The notes: generated by a model from the letters alone, not told the origin. Positions 18,839 to 29,775 are shown, numbered from the stretch's first letter. The stretch is 64,000 nucleotides of DNA from Mayamaea pseudoterrestris (GCA_027923505.1 BROI01000013.1:682001-746000), one strand, 5' to 3'. Numbers and translations: made by a program.

Positions 18839-21800
18839 AAAGCAGATTCCCGTCTAAACTCATCGTCAATCGTCTCGTCGTCATCTTCAATAAGTGACTG
18901 GTCTTCATCATCAATCGACTCGTCGTCATCTTCTTTAAGCGACTGGTCCTCAACGTCATCAACTTCTTCCTCTACAGATTCAGCATCGACAGATTCAGCA
19001 TCGACCGGTTCTTCAATAAAAGACTCTACTAGATCGGACTGATCGTCATCGGAGTCGTCCTCACTATCAACATCCACATCAAAGTCGTTATTCACTGAAG
19101 TTGCAACTTCATTTATGCTTTCGTTGTCACCGCCTGCCTCTCCGACTGCGATGGCCCTTTTATCATAATCATCGTGACTGGAGAATTCGACGTCCAAACC
19201 AGAAGGGGTTGCTGCTCGCTCACCACCATCGTCGGGAGCAGATGTTAAAGTTGGGGGTTGCTGCTGTAGTCTTCTGAGCTCTTCTATTTGCTTCAAAAGT
19301 TCGGCATTGGCGCGGGCAAGCTCAGCAACTCTCTCGTCTTCTTGTTGCTGAATCGGCGACAAACCAGTGTCAGTCTGATTTGCATTCTGATCCTGCGACG
19401 CAATCTCGCGAGCGTCAGGTTCAGCAGCCGGTTCGCTGGATCGACCTCGACGCCCCACTAGACCACCAAAGAACCTGTTCTTCTTCTTCTTGTCCTTCCC
19501 ATCATCAACAGCTGCCAAAGCTCCCACGTTGCCTAACTCATCTGATTGTTTCAGATCAGGTTGAGGTTCTTGTGACCGTCCACGACGTCTCAGCAGTCCT
19601 AAGTATCCTTTCTTTTTTGCTTGTTGGCCGGTTGTGTGGTCTGGTGGTGTCTCAAATTCGTCGCCCGTCACTGCGGAGGTGCCTACAACGTTTGCGCTAG
19701 TTGCTTCTATATTCTTTAATTCAGAAGTTGACCCAGCGTCGATTTGAATATTTTCATTAGCGACGCTGCGATCATGTAAATCTGTGCTTGTTGCAACATT
19801 TTCGTCTTCCACTTCGTCAGTTATACGACGACCGACTGAACCACCAAAACCAATTGCGTTAGTCAATAGCTCTACTCGTTCAAATTTCAGCTCCGTTTCA
19901 TCGGTAACTGTCCTATTGGCAGCCTCATCACTATCGTCGGATATTTTTATAGCTGATAAATTGTCATCCGATGCACCAATCGACTGTAAATCGTCGTCGT
20001 CGTCGTCATCATCATCATCTTCTTCCTCTTCTTCATCATCATCGTCATCATCCGCCGAGGAAGTGCCAACTGATACGGAAGCCGCAGCAGTCTCCGCTTC
20101 AGCTGTAGACTCTTCCATCTTTGTTTGAGTCGACGCAGTCGCAGCTTGTAATTCGTCATCTTGGTCATCCGATGCAGAACTCGAGTCGTCGGATGCAGCA
20201 GCTGAAATGGTGCTCTCTTCCGATGACGTTTGCTGGGATGGAATTAAATCTTCGGCCAACTGAGCATCACGACTGCCACCTGACTCGTTCACTTCTATAT
20301 CAGAATTGTCGTCACTGGATGTCTCAAATACAGCGGAATCGATCGCCTCATGACCATCATGTCCAACTGTCTGCGCTGTATCCTCTCGACTAAAGTCGTC
20401 GACTGCTTCATCGGCGACAGCATCGACGACAGGTGAGTCGTTGTATAGTCCCTCAGCAACAGCGTCGTCACTCTTGTCGGTAGACTTTGCTCCAGCATCA
20501 ACAGCGACCGCATTGATATCAAGGACTTCTACAGCAGCAACAGCGGCGGATTCATCGGTCTCCTCAAATACGTGTGTAACAGCGCTCTTTTCTTCCTCAA
20601 CCGCTTGAGTGCTATCAACATTAAAAGAATCGGACGTCGTTGCTGTAGCTTTTTCGCGTTTGCCCCTCCGCTGCCCAAAGAGTCCACTTTTCTTGTCATC
20701 TTCCTCTGCAGGCTCGACCGTATCTCGTTCCTTCGATTTGCCGCGTCGCTTGATAATCCCACCAAAGAACCGATTCTTCTTTTTCGAAACATGGTCATGC
20801 TCGTCTTGGTCCGCGATAGACAACTTTTGAGACTCATTTGCCTTGACTTCCTCCTCATTCGACTCAATGGCCTTTGTAGGCATTTGCTGGTGGTCCGTGT
20901 CGGCTGCTGCAACCACTAGTTCAGCTTCGGCTGTGTTCCTTTCTCCTTCCCCATCATCATGCGTTAAAGCATTCGCTTCCGCTACTGATACGCCCTCTAC
21001 CTCGACTGGATCCGTAGCACCGACATGCTCCTCCTCTCCTTGTCCCTCGTCCTCGCCAATCCCTGCAACAACTTCATGTAAATTGTCAGCCTCCACAACA
21101 TCATGCTCTACCACCGGCTCGACTATTTGTGTTTCAGGGCTGATTGCTGCATCAGTATCATTCTCGATATCCTTGTCCTTCTTCTTCCTCGAAAAGAGTC
21201 CCAAAAAGCCAGATTTCTTCTTCTTTTCCGGCTTGCTCGTGTCAGTAGCTGGCTGAACAAATGACACAATTCGTTCAACTTCCGTGTCAACACTCTGCGA
21301 CTCGTTGGATTCTTCGTCAATCGAAGCAAACGCCGCCGAGTTTTCATACGTTTGTGAGCTCCGCAGCTCGTTGGGCAATGTGATTTGCGAAATGTCGTCG
21401 TCCGCCAGCGCCGATACTTTGGCCACCCGCTGGTCTCGAATCTCCACCGGCAAGGTGATTTGCGAAATGTCGTCATCGTCCTCCACCTGATGGATGGGAG
21501 GTGCAGCACCAGCTTGGTCCAAGTGCTCGTCAATGTGATCGTCGTCATTGTCGTTTTCACTTTGCTCCGACGACTCGTTACTCCCCGTGTAGCCGCTCCG
21601 AATGCCAGCGTTCGACGACGTTGGCTTGAGCTGGTCGACAGTTTCATTGTAAACAGCACGAGGAGCAAAATCATCGTCCATGTCAACGTATTCCCTTTGT
21701 TCTTTAACTTCGTCGTCGCCATCAATACCTTCGTCGTCGTTGCCAATTGACGCTGACGATTTGTCGTCATCGTCCACTGGCTTGTCGGAATGGTCCTGCT

Positions 21801-23046
21801 GCAGCACTTTATCATAAGCATTAAGCTCGTCGTCTTGACTATCGACGGCAACTGCCGCCACTGCCACAACCGCAGCGCTCGCCATTTGGTTCTCGTCGGC
21901 AGCGGCAACATGATCACTGTTGCTGCTGCTGTCACTACGTTTCGATGACTTGGACGAAGAGCTGCTGCTGCTGGACGAGTTGCTGCTGCTCGATGAATTG
22001 CTCGAAGAGCTGGACGACGAGCTGCTGCTGCTACTACTACTCGACGATGAACTACTGCTGCCACTCTTGCCCGACTTGCTCGAGGCAAAACTCTTTTGCG
22101 AAGCATCATCGTCGTCGTCCTTGTCGTCATCCTTGTCAAGTGCTACAGCTGCAGCCGCAACAACCGCCTTGGTTTCGACTGGCGAAAACTGCATCGGAGA
22201 CTCTGGCTTGGTGGGAGACGCTTGCTTGATTGGTGATTTGACGGGCGATTGCACCTTGGCTGACGACGCATTGATAATTCCCTTGCTCTTTTTGGTGGGC
22301 GTCTTGGGTGATTCCTGCAGCTCGTCTTGATCATTGTCACTCGACGCGGAATTGTCCTCCTTCTTTTCAATCATTGCAGCTACTTTGCTCACTGTCTTGG
22401 TCTCCTTGGTGGGCGAAAACGACTCGGATGCTTCCGACTCCTTGGCTGACGGGTCGTTGGCACTCTCGCTCGACTTGCTGCTGCCACTCGAAGATGAGGA
22501 AGAATCCGAGCTGCTGCTGCTGCTGCTGCTGCTGCTCGATGAGCTGGAGCTCGAGTCACTGTCACTCTCACTGTCACTACTACTGCTTGATGATGAAGAT
22601 GACGATGATGACTTGTCGTCGTCGTCGCTTTCCGAATCGCTCTTGCTGCTGCTTTCGGAATCATCCTTTTTTGTCGCTCCCTTTTTCTTTGCCGCAGCAA
22701 CTGCTACTTTTGCCTTTATCTCTGGCTTGGGCGAGTCTACCTTCGTTGCTATTGCCTTTTGAGACAATTGTCGCTTGGCGACGGCCGCCGACGTTTCGTT
22801 AATGGTGACAGAAGCCTGTCGTCGATTGGCGGCTGTTGCGCTCGTCGCCACCACCACTGCGGGGCTGTCGTCATTCGAATGCGCACTACTCTCACTGGAT
22901 TGACTAGATTTGCTGGACGCCGCCGATGAATTGCTGCTGCTCTTGGACGACGACGAGCTGCTCGACGATGATGACGACGATGAGGATGATGATGAACTCG
23001 ACGAAGAAGAATCGTTGCTTTCGCTGTCGCTGTCACTGTCGCTCAT
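18592..23046 (-). CDS. Giant acidic/Ser-rich cytoplasmic region, probably the N-terminal part of the LRR protein
   Basis: Starts at the ATG 23044-23046 (MSDSDSDSES; upstream codons in frame lack an ATG). About 1,480 codons of low-complexity sequence: polySer tracts mixed with Asp and Lys, then acidic repeats. Five basic cassettes are spaced through it: GFLGLFSRKKK (about 21180-21230), RFFGGIIKRRGKSKER (about 20730-20795), GLFGQRRGKREK (about 20650-20700), GYLGLLRRRGRSQEP (about 19565-19615) and RFFGGLVGRRGRSSEP (about 19430-19490). A coiled coil (ARANAELLKQIEELRRLQQQ) follows, then acidic repeats of the form DQSL-EDDD-IDDE. The final 85 codons look like a shadow of the next frame (basic, Leu/Arg-rich). 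The coiled coil and basic patches recur in the downstream frame, so the two are most likely one protein of roughly 2,600 residues, or a fusion of two tandem paralogues. A possible 89-nt intron (GTGAGG...GACCGACAG) or another small intron near 18750-18960 would join them. Confidence 0.7.
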   Translation of the reverse strand: MSDSDSDSESNDSSSSSSSSSSSSSSSSSSSSSSKSSSNSSAASSKSSQSSESSAHSNDDSPAVVVATSATAANRRQASVTINETSAAVAKRQLSQKAIATKVDSPKPEIKAKVAVAAAKKKGATKKDDSESSSKSDSESDDDDKSSSSSSSSSSSSDSESDSDSSSSSSSSSSSSSSSSDSSSSSSGSSKSSESANDPSAKESEASESFSPTKETKTVSKVAAMIEKKEDNSASSDNDQDELQESPKTPTKKSKGIINASSAKVQSPVKSPIKQASPTKPESPMQFSPVETKAVVAAAAVALDKDDDKDDDDDASQKSFASSKSGKSGSSSSSSSSSSSSSSSSSSSSNSSSSSNSSSSSSSSSKSSKRSDSSSNSDHVAAADENQMASAAVVAVAAVAVDSQDDELNAYDKVLQQDHSDKPVDDDDKSSASIGNDDEGIDGDDEVKEQREYVDMDDDFAPRAVYNETVDQLKPTSSNAGIRSGYTGSNESSEQSENDNDDDHIDEHLDQAGAAPPIHQVEDDDDISQITLPVEIRDQRVAKVSALADDDISQITLPNELRSSQTYENSAAFASIDEESNESQSVDTEVERIVSFVQPATDTSKPEKKKKSGFLGLFSRKKKDKDIENDTDAAISPETQIVEPVVEHDVVEADNLHEVVAGIGEDEGQGEEEHVGATDPVEVEGVSVAEANALTHDDGEGERNTAEAELVVAAADTDHQQMPTKAIESNEEEVKANESQKLSIADQDEHDHVSKKKNRFFGGIIKRRGKSKERDTVEPAEEDDKKSGLFGQRRGKREKATATTSDSFNVDSTQAVEEEKSAVTHVFEETDESAAVAAVEVLDINAVAVDAGAKSTDKSDDAVAEGLYNDSPVVDAVADEAVDDFSREDTAQTVGHDGHEAIDSAVFETSSDDNSDIEVNESGGSRDAQLAEDLIPSQQTSSEESTISAAASDDSSSASDDQDDELQAATASTQTKMEESTAEAETAAASVSVGTSSADDDDDDEEEEEDDDDDDDDDDLQSIGASDDNLSAIKISDDSDEAANRTVTDETELKFERVELLTNAIGFGGSVGRRITDEVEDENVATSTDLHDRSVANENIQIDAGSTSELKNIEATSANVVGTSAVTGDEFETPPDHTTGQQAKKKGYLGLLRRRGRSQEPQPDLKQSDELGNVGALAAVDDGKDKKKKNRFFGGLVGRRGRSSEPAAEPDAREIASQDQNANQTDTGLSPIQQQEDERVAELARANAELLKQIEELRRLQQQPPTLTSAPDDGGERAATPSGLDVEFSSHDDYDKRAIAVGEAGGDNESINEVATSVNNDFDVDVDSEDDSDDDQSDLVESFIEEPVDAESVDAESVEEEVDDVEDQSLKEDDDESIDDEDQSLIEDDDETIDDEFRRESALCAPEFRKMIVRADRWKRRTMLLKENRLRRFPKMNLRTDRWNCWTMLLKKINQLNLLSSLLRLRRRQLRLRPLHRMMRKCPN

Positions 23047-23281
23047 GATGCAAAAATGTCCTTGATCGTTCACTCCTTTTTAGCTTGTGTTCGCTCGCTT
23101 CCTTGTTGATGCACCGCTACTGCTATACTACTTGGTCTTGATGGAGCGACGAGTCCGTTCACCTCGAGAGAAAGAGACCGGCCGATGGATCTTGCTTAAG
23201 ACACTCGGAATGAAGCGAGTTAGGGTTACTTACAGAAAATGTGTCGAGCGCGACTGGCCAAAAGTGTCAAGGACAATGTGA

Positions 23282-24400
23282 ATGAATCGATTACTTAAGA
23301 CACGAGGGTATCTTGATTTTGGGCGCGCTCGACGGTTTCGTCACGCTTGTGACTACTGGTGTGACATGACTGGAAACCGCTCATCACCATGGCACGAGTA
23401 TTCGATGCTCCATGATCAAGAGAACAAGAGGGCAAGAGCATGCACTGCCGCTACACGCATGACTCTACATTCGTCCATTCAACTATTAATTTGCAAACTG
23501 CGAGAGCAATGGCTGGTTCCAATCTACGTGACATTGACAGTAGCAGCCTTGGTGTCGCTCGTCAATCCCTTTCTTTCCTCCTTGGCGTCGCACGGCAAGA
23601 CGAGACGGTTTGACGGCTGTATTGCTTTTAACGATGTCAGTGACAAGAAGCAAACGAGTCATTTGCCGAGTCTGATGCATACAATCAACGAATCCTTGGT
23701 GGTTTCAAAGAGCTTTTTTCTACACTTTTACGTGGTTGGATTGACGGCGTTGCTACTTGTCGCGGCGACCTTTTTATCAAGCCAATCAACAATCAACAGC
23801 ATTCCAGTTTATCTATTTTTCATTCATCTCACGCGACGCATCTACGAATGCTTGTATGTTCACGTTTGGAGCCAAGACAGTCGCATGCATCTCGCAGGAT
23901 ACGTTTTGGGTTTGCTGCACTACCTGTTGCTGCCGCTCGTCTTTGTCAATGTATGTCACAACGATAACAAGCAAATTGTCAATCAACATTTGAGTAGCTA
24001 CTCTATAGTTTGGATTGCTGCTGGCATTGCTCTTAACCTTTGGTGTCAGTATCAGCAGTACATTCATCATGCCCTACTGGCCAAGGCGCGGCAACGGCGA
24101 GCATCTCACGCAAGGACTGCATCTACGTCCAACGCTGCCGACAAGCAAGGACCACCGACGCAAGCATGGTTCAACTACGTGGCTTGTCCGCACTATCTTG
24201 CGGAGATTGGCGTTTACGTTTCGTTCGTGTTGCTGCTGCAGCGAGGGCAGAGACATGACGCAGCGGCAAGCATGGCACTGTTGCTTTGGGTCATGGTCAA
24301 TTTGACCGTTTCGGCGCACAAGACGCATGCGTGGTACATGGCGCATGTGCCTGGCTACAAGAATCGCAAGCTCAAGAGAATAATGCCGGGGTTGCTATGA
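23282..24400 (+). CDS. SRD5A3: Polyprenol reductase-like, SRD5A3 family
   Basis: Single exon. The C-terminal 77 residues carry the steroid 5-alpha-reductase domain pattern: WFNYVACPHYLAEIGVYVSF, matching the conserved (E/N)Y(V/I)(S/A)CPHYxAEI block, then a polar helix (SAHKTHAWYMAHVPGYKNRK) and the short end RIMPGLL. Upstream is TRRIYECLYVHVWSQDSRMH, which matches the SRD5A3-type RR-YE-L-V---S-SRMH motif rather than SRD5A1/2 or enoyl-CoA reductase. About six membrane helices are seen, as expected for an ER enzyme. SRD5A3 acts in converting polyprenol to dolichol, the lipid carrier for N-glycosylation. The true start is uncertain: the frame is open from 23282, but ATGs at 23366 and 23459 are also possible, and the first membrane helix begins only after residue 75. 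It is divergent from the giant LRR gene with only 235 bp between them. Confidence 0.82.
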   Translation: MNRLLKTRGYLDFGRARRFRHACDYWCDMTGNRSSPWHEYSMLHDQENKRARACTAATRMTLHSSIQLLICKLREQWLVPIYVTLTVAALVSLVNPFLSSLASHGKTRRFDGCIAFNDVSDKKQTSHLPSLMHTINESLVVSKSFFLHFYVVGLTALLLVAATFLSSQSTINSIPVYLFFIHLTRRIYECLYVHVWSQDSRMHLAGYVLGLLHYLLLPLVFVNVCHNDNKQIVNQHLSSYSIVWIAAGIALNLWCQYQQYIHHALLAKARQRRASHARTASTSNAADKQGPPTQAWFNYVACPHYLAEIGVYVSFVLLLQRGQRHDAAASMALLLWVMVNLTVSAHKTHAWYMAHVPGYKNRKLKRIMPGLL

Positions 24401-24534
24401 TTGCAACAAGTATAGGTGATTTGTCGCGCTCCCATCACCACAAAGACTCTTGAACAACTACAGTAGAATGATACACAAACGGAATCCTTTTTATGCACTT
24501 GCTAGAATTTTTCGTAGACTCTTTGTCGTCACGT

Positions 24535-26159
24535 TCACTCTTCCTTTTCGGATATTGTAAACGACTCCATTCCACCATTGCCATTATTCGCACCATGTTG
24601 CTGCTGCTGCTGCTGCTGCTGCTGCGAGCTGCTCATGGCCGCGCGCGGGTCACGCTGTGGTTGCGACGAATACTTGGCCTGCCGCAACCTAGTGGCCTGC
24701 GAGTGCAGCGTTCCAATCTTGCCCTCGGCGCCAAAGACTTCCTCGGGCGAATGTAGTTTGCTCCACGGATACGTGTCAAAGACTTGTCGCTGGTACACAT
24801 TGTTGGTAAACTCCACCAAGAATACGTAAAAGGCAAACATGCTGGTCAAGTAGCCAGTGACGAGTTGCGCGTACTGCATGCTGGGTGCGAAAAAGCCAGT
24901 GAGACTGGCAAACAAGAGTTTGACACCGAGCAGCAAGATTAATATGCTCGACAGACGATTCATGCTCAACGTTTGTATCCAGAGTGCCACGACAAAGCTC
25001 AATATAAACATGGTGCGTATAAACTTGCCGACTGGATCGTTTTCGCTATGGCTATTTTCATCTTGGCTGTTTAGTATGTCATGTGCTCGTGTCCCCGGCA
25101 CGGCAAAATAAAGTTCCAATATTTGCGTCACGCCGGATGCCAGCCAAACACACCCAAAGCCGTAAAAGGCGGTTGCTCCGTATATATTGTTGCGAAACAC
25201 TTGGAGTGTGGCAACTGTGAATTGAAGAATGCCGCCAAAGAAGAGCATGAACGGTCCGTAGGAAAGGAAAAAGGTTGGTGAAATGGCAGAATCACCAAAC
25301 ATGGTGCTCAGCAACGCCGTCGACTCGAGTCCGGCCATGATGCAGAAGGAGAAGAGTCCAATGGGAGTCGTATTGGCGTGCTGCAATGTCGTTGGAGTCG
25401 TTGTTGCTGCTGCTGCTGCTGTCGTCAATGCTTGCATCGCTGCCTGCCGCGCCACTGGCGAAACGTCCGTGAGTCGCACATTCAACACGCCAGGATGCTC
25501 GTAACTGGCCGACGCAAAGTCCCAAACGATCAGTGCACTCTGACACGCTTCCAGCAGCATGAAGGATTGAAACTTGTCCAAATGCACTTCAATCAAAAGG
25601 TTGGTTTGGGCAATCTCTTGATGCAACAAGAAGTCCAACAAATCGGATGGAGTGACTTGAGCTGGCGGATGGAACCATAGTCGAGCGGCGGAATTATGCA
25701 AGCCGTAGCTGTATTGAATAGAAGATGGGAATTTGGACAATAGTTATGGAGTGAGAAACGCGAGACTAGAATGAATGTCAAATGTCGTTTGGCAATCATT
25801 TTGGCATACCCTGGCCGATCCAAAAAGTAGCGGACAACGACGAGTCGCTTCTTGCTTCCAGCCTCATCAGTTTCGTCGTCGTCATCTGGTAAAACGCGGG
25901 TCCGAATCTGAGGGTCAATGTTAATGGAAGCCTTTATGCAGTGAGAATGATAGCAACGGAATGAGTCGCCAAAGAAGAGAGGATGAACGACACGCATGAT
26001 TCCCACGATTCACTCCATTCGACTCACCGGATGATCCTGAAAGGCAACGGACGGATCAACATGGCCAATATGCTCTGTAGGCGATGCAAAACGAATCATG
26101 GCTGGAAGCGACTGCTTGGCAAAGGAATAGGGGGTGCGGCCAATCGTTCCTTTCGCCAT
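24535..26159 (-). CDS. AceTr family (GPR1/FUN34/YaaH) acetate/succinate transporter-like
   Basis: Three exons: 26028-26159, 25810-25931 and 24535-25708, with introns of 96 and 101 nt (donors GTGAGT and GTATGC); predicted 475 residues. The frame joins as QDHP-ASINIDPQIR and FLDRPG-YGLHNSAARL. The first 150-200 residues are soluble. The membrane part begins with NTTPIGLFSFCIMAGLE, matching the NP(A/T)PLGL start of this family, and contains NNIYGATAFYGFGCVWLASG, matching the FGATAF..YG.FW block; six helices are predicted. Known members move acetate, succinate or ammonium with protons. It ends in a polyGln/Asn tail (Q9 encoded by CAG). Its neighbour across the 268-bp gap is a proton pump, which could supply the driving force if both are at the same membrane. 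The 200-residue N-terminal extension is longer than in yeast or bacterial members. Confidence 0.82.
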
Positions 26160-26427
26160 GGTCGATGGCGCGCCATGTCACGCTTGAGTAACGTTCTGAC
26201 ACGATGACGTTTTAAAGAGTGCTACCCGGCGCGACGATTTTTTGTTACCGATCGCCAACAAATGCAACTCACATATCTATGTCCGGCAATGCACTGGACA
26301 AGACGGAAGCAAAGCACGGCAAACGCACTACGTTATCAGCAACTTTAAACCTGTCTGTGAACAATTTGAAAATTTGGATTACAGTAGCCGCAGTAAGGCA
26401 CTAGTCTATCGCACCCACTCCACTGGT

Positions 26428-29400
26428 CTAAGGCTCTTTCATGGCAGCCTCCAAGTTGGCAAGCAGCAATTTCGCCGACGCCGGAAGCTCCACGACGCCA
26501 CTTTTGGTGACATTGTTAAAGTTGACGGAATACATCCACTTGAAGGTCAATAACTTCATTACATCCTGAATGAACCATACCAAAATGCAAAAGATCCAAA
26601 TAAACCAAAAGATTCCCATGTCACTGCGCAAACCTTCCGTGGCAATGCCATCGGGGTCCGACGCGGGCCAAAAGATTGCCAACAGAGACGACAGCGTCAG
26701 CGAAAAGATGGCGCCAAAAAACAAGATTGCCGCTGGACGAATCTGAAAGAAAAACTTGTCGCTGGTGCGGGCACTAAAGAGCGTCAAGAATGTAGACACG
26801 GAAACGTTCAAGTACACCCCAGTGGTCTGTAGTTTGGCGCAAGTTAGAAAAGGGTTAGACGGATATTGCTCATTTTGTATTGCGCACACACAGCAGCGCA
26901 ACTTACAATTTGTCCATACTGAACACCACTCATACCAAGGTTTTGGATAAAACCATTTGGGTTCCAGCTGTCCAACAGGAAATGCAAAAGGAGCAGCGAG
27001 AATCCGCACGTGACGGCGCCAAGCACAGAGCTTACCAAAAACAAGGCTGGCAAGTTCCAGGAGCAAGGTGTTTTGCGTGGGACGGCGAAATCATAGGCAA
27101 TGGTAATGAGCGTGCCGTCGTTGAGCAAGGTGATGAGCATCAGCATGAGGACAGGAATGTGAAAGTATTCTGGCCACGGGTCAGCATCGTCCGGCTGAAG
27201 GTAGTCGCTGGGATGAAACGCAAAGATGGCAATGAAGAAAAATAGCAGAATCTGAAGTGTCGCAGCGATACGGTAGGTGATGAAACTACTCATGCGACCA
27301 AATATTTCGCGTGCAATGAAAATGCCTTGAATAATAGAGCTGAGTCCTTCCTCGGTGAGAACAATGTCGGCAGCAGCGCGCGCCGCATCTGTACTGCCAG
27401 CCACGGCAATGCCAACGTCGGCCTAATGCATCAAAGAAATGAACATGGCATGAGGGCAATGTGTAGACAAGTCATTCACTCTGGCATCCAACGGAGATAC
27501 TTACGCGCTTCAAGGCCGGAGCATCGTTCACTCCATCTCCCGTCATGCCCACAACGTAGCCAAGTTCGCGCAAGCACTCCACGATCAAGTACTTGTGCTC
27601 CGGATAAACTTGGGCAAAGCCATCCGCAGCAAGACATAGATCACCGTAATTCTTGCTCAAGTCAACTGGCTTTCTCTTTGTTTCCTCATCTAAAAGTGGA
27701 AGATTCTCCGACCCAAAGATGTGATTGCCCATTTCAAGCTGCTCTGCTGTGTTACGAGCAATCAGCAAGTGGTCGCCAGTAATCATCTGCCGGATAATAA
27801 GAAAAGAACGTCGCGATGAGCTTTTGCGTTTCGCAGAAAAATCTATCTGTGAGCGACCTTTACCTACCTTGACCCCAACGCCATACTCTCGTGCATCCGC
27901 AATCGTCTGCTTCGTATCACTGCGTGGCGGATCGAGGAATGTCAAGAGCCCCATCATTTTAAACACTCCCGCTTCGTTCGTCTTGGCAACGGCTAATGAA
28001 CGAATACCCTTTTCTCCCAAGCGAGCGACATCCTTCTCGACGGCTTCACAAACATCGTCATCCGAATCTTCCAATAGACTTAGAATGATATGCGGAGCAC
28101 CCTTGCTCGTTTTAAAGACTTGCCCGGTTCGCTTATCCATCAAGGTGCCCTCAGTGCGCTTGACGGTCGGGTCAAACGGCATGAAATCTGTCTGCTCATA
28201 GTTCTTGAGTTCCTCATAATTGACCGATCCCAAGGTCAACCGATCCAAGGCGTCCCGGGCAGGCTCCTCCCACTTGGCCGCTAGTGCCGCATACACTAGA
28301 ATGCTTTCCTGGGTTTCCCCGGATGTGTACATGGGTGTGTCATCCTGGAGCACCATTTGATTGAGAGTAAGCGTACCAGTCTTGTCGGAGCAGAGAATGG
28401 ACATGCCAGCCATGTCCTCTATCGCCGACAGCTTGGCGACGATTGCTCCATGCTTGGCAAGTTCCTTGGATCCAATGGCCAGCGTCTGTTGTATGGGTCC
28501 CAGGAGGTAAAGGGTGAGTCCATATCCATACGACGATCCATGATGATTCAGCGCACACAAAAGTACACGTACCGTCGTCGTGACAATTTCAATGGCGAGC
28601 GGAATGGACGCAACGAGCAAGACAATCGTAAACGAGAGCGCCACTTGCACCTCCGAGTCATTGGCGACCAAGTAGGCAAAGTTGATAATGCACAAGGTGA
28701 CGCTCAACAAGACCAGGATGAACATGATGCGAATCAGCGTTTGTTGTAAATGCGACAACTCGTGCGTATTGGTGAGCAGGCTCGCCGTCTTGCCAAAAAA
28801 GGTATTCATGCCAGTAAACTCGACCGTTGCCTCCACCTCGCCGCGAACCACCGTAGAACCCATCTTGGCGGAATCGTACTTGTAAAACGTCACAGGCAAG
28901 GATTCGCCCGTCAATGCAGCTTGATCGACATCAATCTCGGAACCATTGACGCGGCAGTCGGCTGGAACGGCCGATCCACTGCCAAGCAACACAACATCAC
29001 CTGGAACCAGCAAGGCTGCATCCATGACTTTGAACTTGCCGTCACGCTTGCACGTGGCCGTCGGCTTCAAGCTACCCTTGAGCGCTGCAATGGCATTGCC
29101 CGCCTTGTTGGACTCGTAAAAGGAAATGCCAGCATTGGTAAACTGAATGGCCAGCAGAATAGCCATGTCTAAATATTTTTGAATTCCAATTTCAATGATA
29201 ATGGCAATCCAAATCATGATTGGCATGGGCGCCCAAAACTGTCGCAAAAAGACTAACCACTTTGGGTCAACATGCTCGGGCAACTCGTTGCGTCCATACT
29301 TTTGCAGCAACAAGCTGGCTTGATCCGTCGTCAAACCGTCGTGGTTGAGCGCAAAGTCCTCCTTGCCCTCGCTTTTCGTGGCCTCGCGTACCTTGGCTTG

Positions 29401-29775
29401 AAAGTCCACTTCACTCAAGCCGCTCTCCTGACGCTGACGACGACTCCCATAGTCTTGTATCGTTTCGGCAAACTGCAAGTCGTCGTAGGCCAAGTTTGGG
29501 GCGTAGCCAAACTTTTTCAAAACGTCCGAACTCGATTGGCGGCGGCGGCGCGTTTGGTTCACTTCCAAGGAATGCTCCCTGGGGAGCGCCATCATGAGGA
29601 CCATGTCCGACTGGATCTTGCGGCGACTGCGTGCGCCCGGCGTGTTCGAAAGGCCACTGACATCCGACGTGGCTTTGGAGCGCAATGCATTGCTACTCGC
29701 GGTGCGGCCGGTGGGTAGGGAGCTCGAAAGCTCGTCGATAGCTTCCTCCTCATCGTAAGCGTCGTCGTCGTCCAT
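26428..29775 (-). CDS. Plasma-membrane type H+-ATPase (P3A P-type ATPase)
   Basis: Five exons: 28573-29775, 27868-28485, 27505-27786, 26907-27422 and 26428-26826, all phase 0, introns 80-87 nt, predicted 1,005 residues. It pumps protons across the plasma membrane or tonoplast at the cost of ATP. Visible landmarks: LTTDQASLLLQKYGRNELPE (cation-ATPase N-domain), DVDQAALTGESLPVT (actuator TGES), the helix-4 region IPLAIEIVTTT joined across the first intron to TLAIGSKELAKHGAIV, CSDKTGTLTLNQM with the phosphorylated Asp at about 435, MITGDHLLIA, and GMTGDGVNDAPALKR. These are the P3A versions as in yeast Pma1 and plant AHA. Ten membrane helices fit the hydropathy. The acidic N-terminus (MDDDDAYDEEEAIDEL) is unusual; the C-terminal tail is short and shows no obvious plant-type autoinhibitory region. 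The first two introns are multiples of three and free of stops, so their retention would keep the frame. Confidence 0.95.

Noticed and set aside
21123-22139. A 338-codon minus-strand frame rich in Thr, Arg and Met
   Set aside because: It lies in the +1 frame of the Ser/Asp repeats of the giant LRR gene and is a product of GAC/GAT triplet repeats.
22480-23046. PolySer tracts as a mobile or satellite repeat
   Set aside because: The GAC/GCT-type repeats are in frame and interrupted by varied codons, as in coding Ser-rich regions; no array continues outside the gene.
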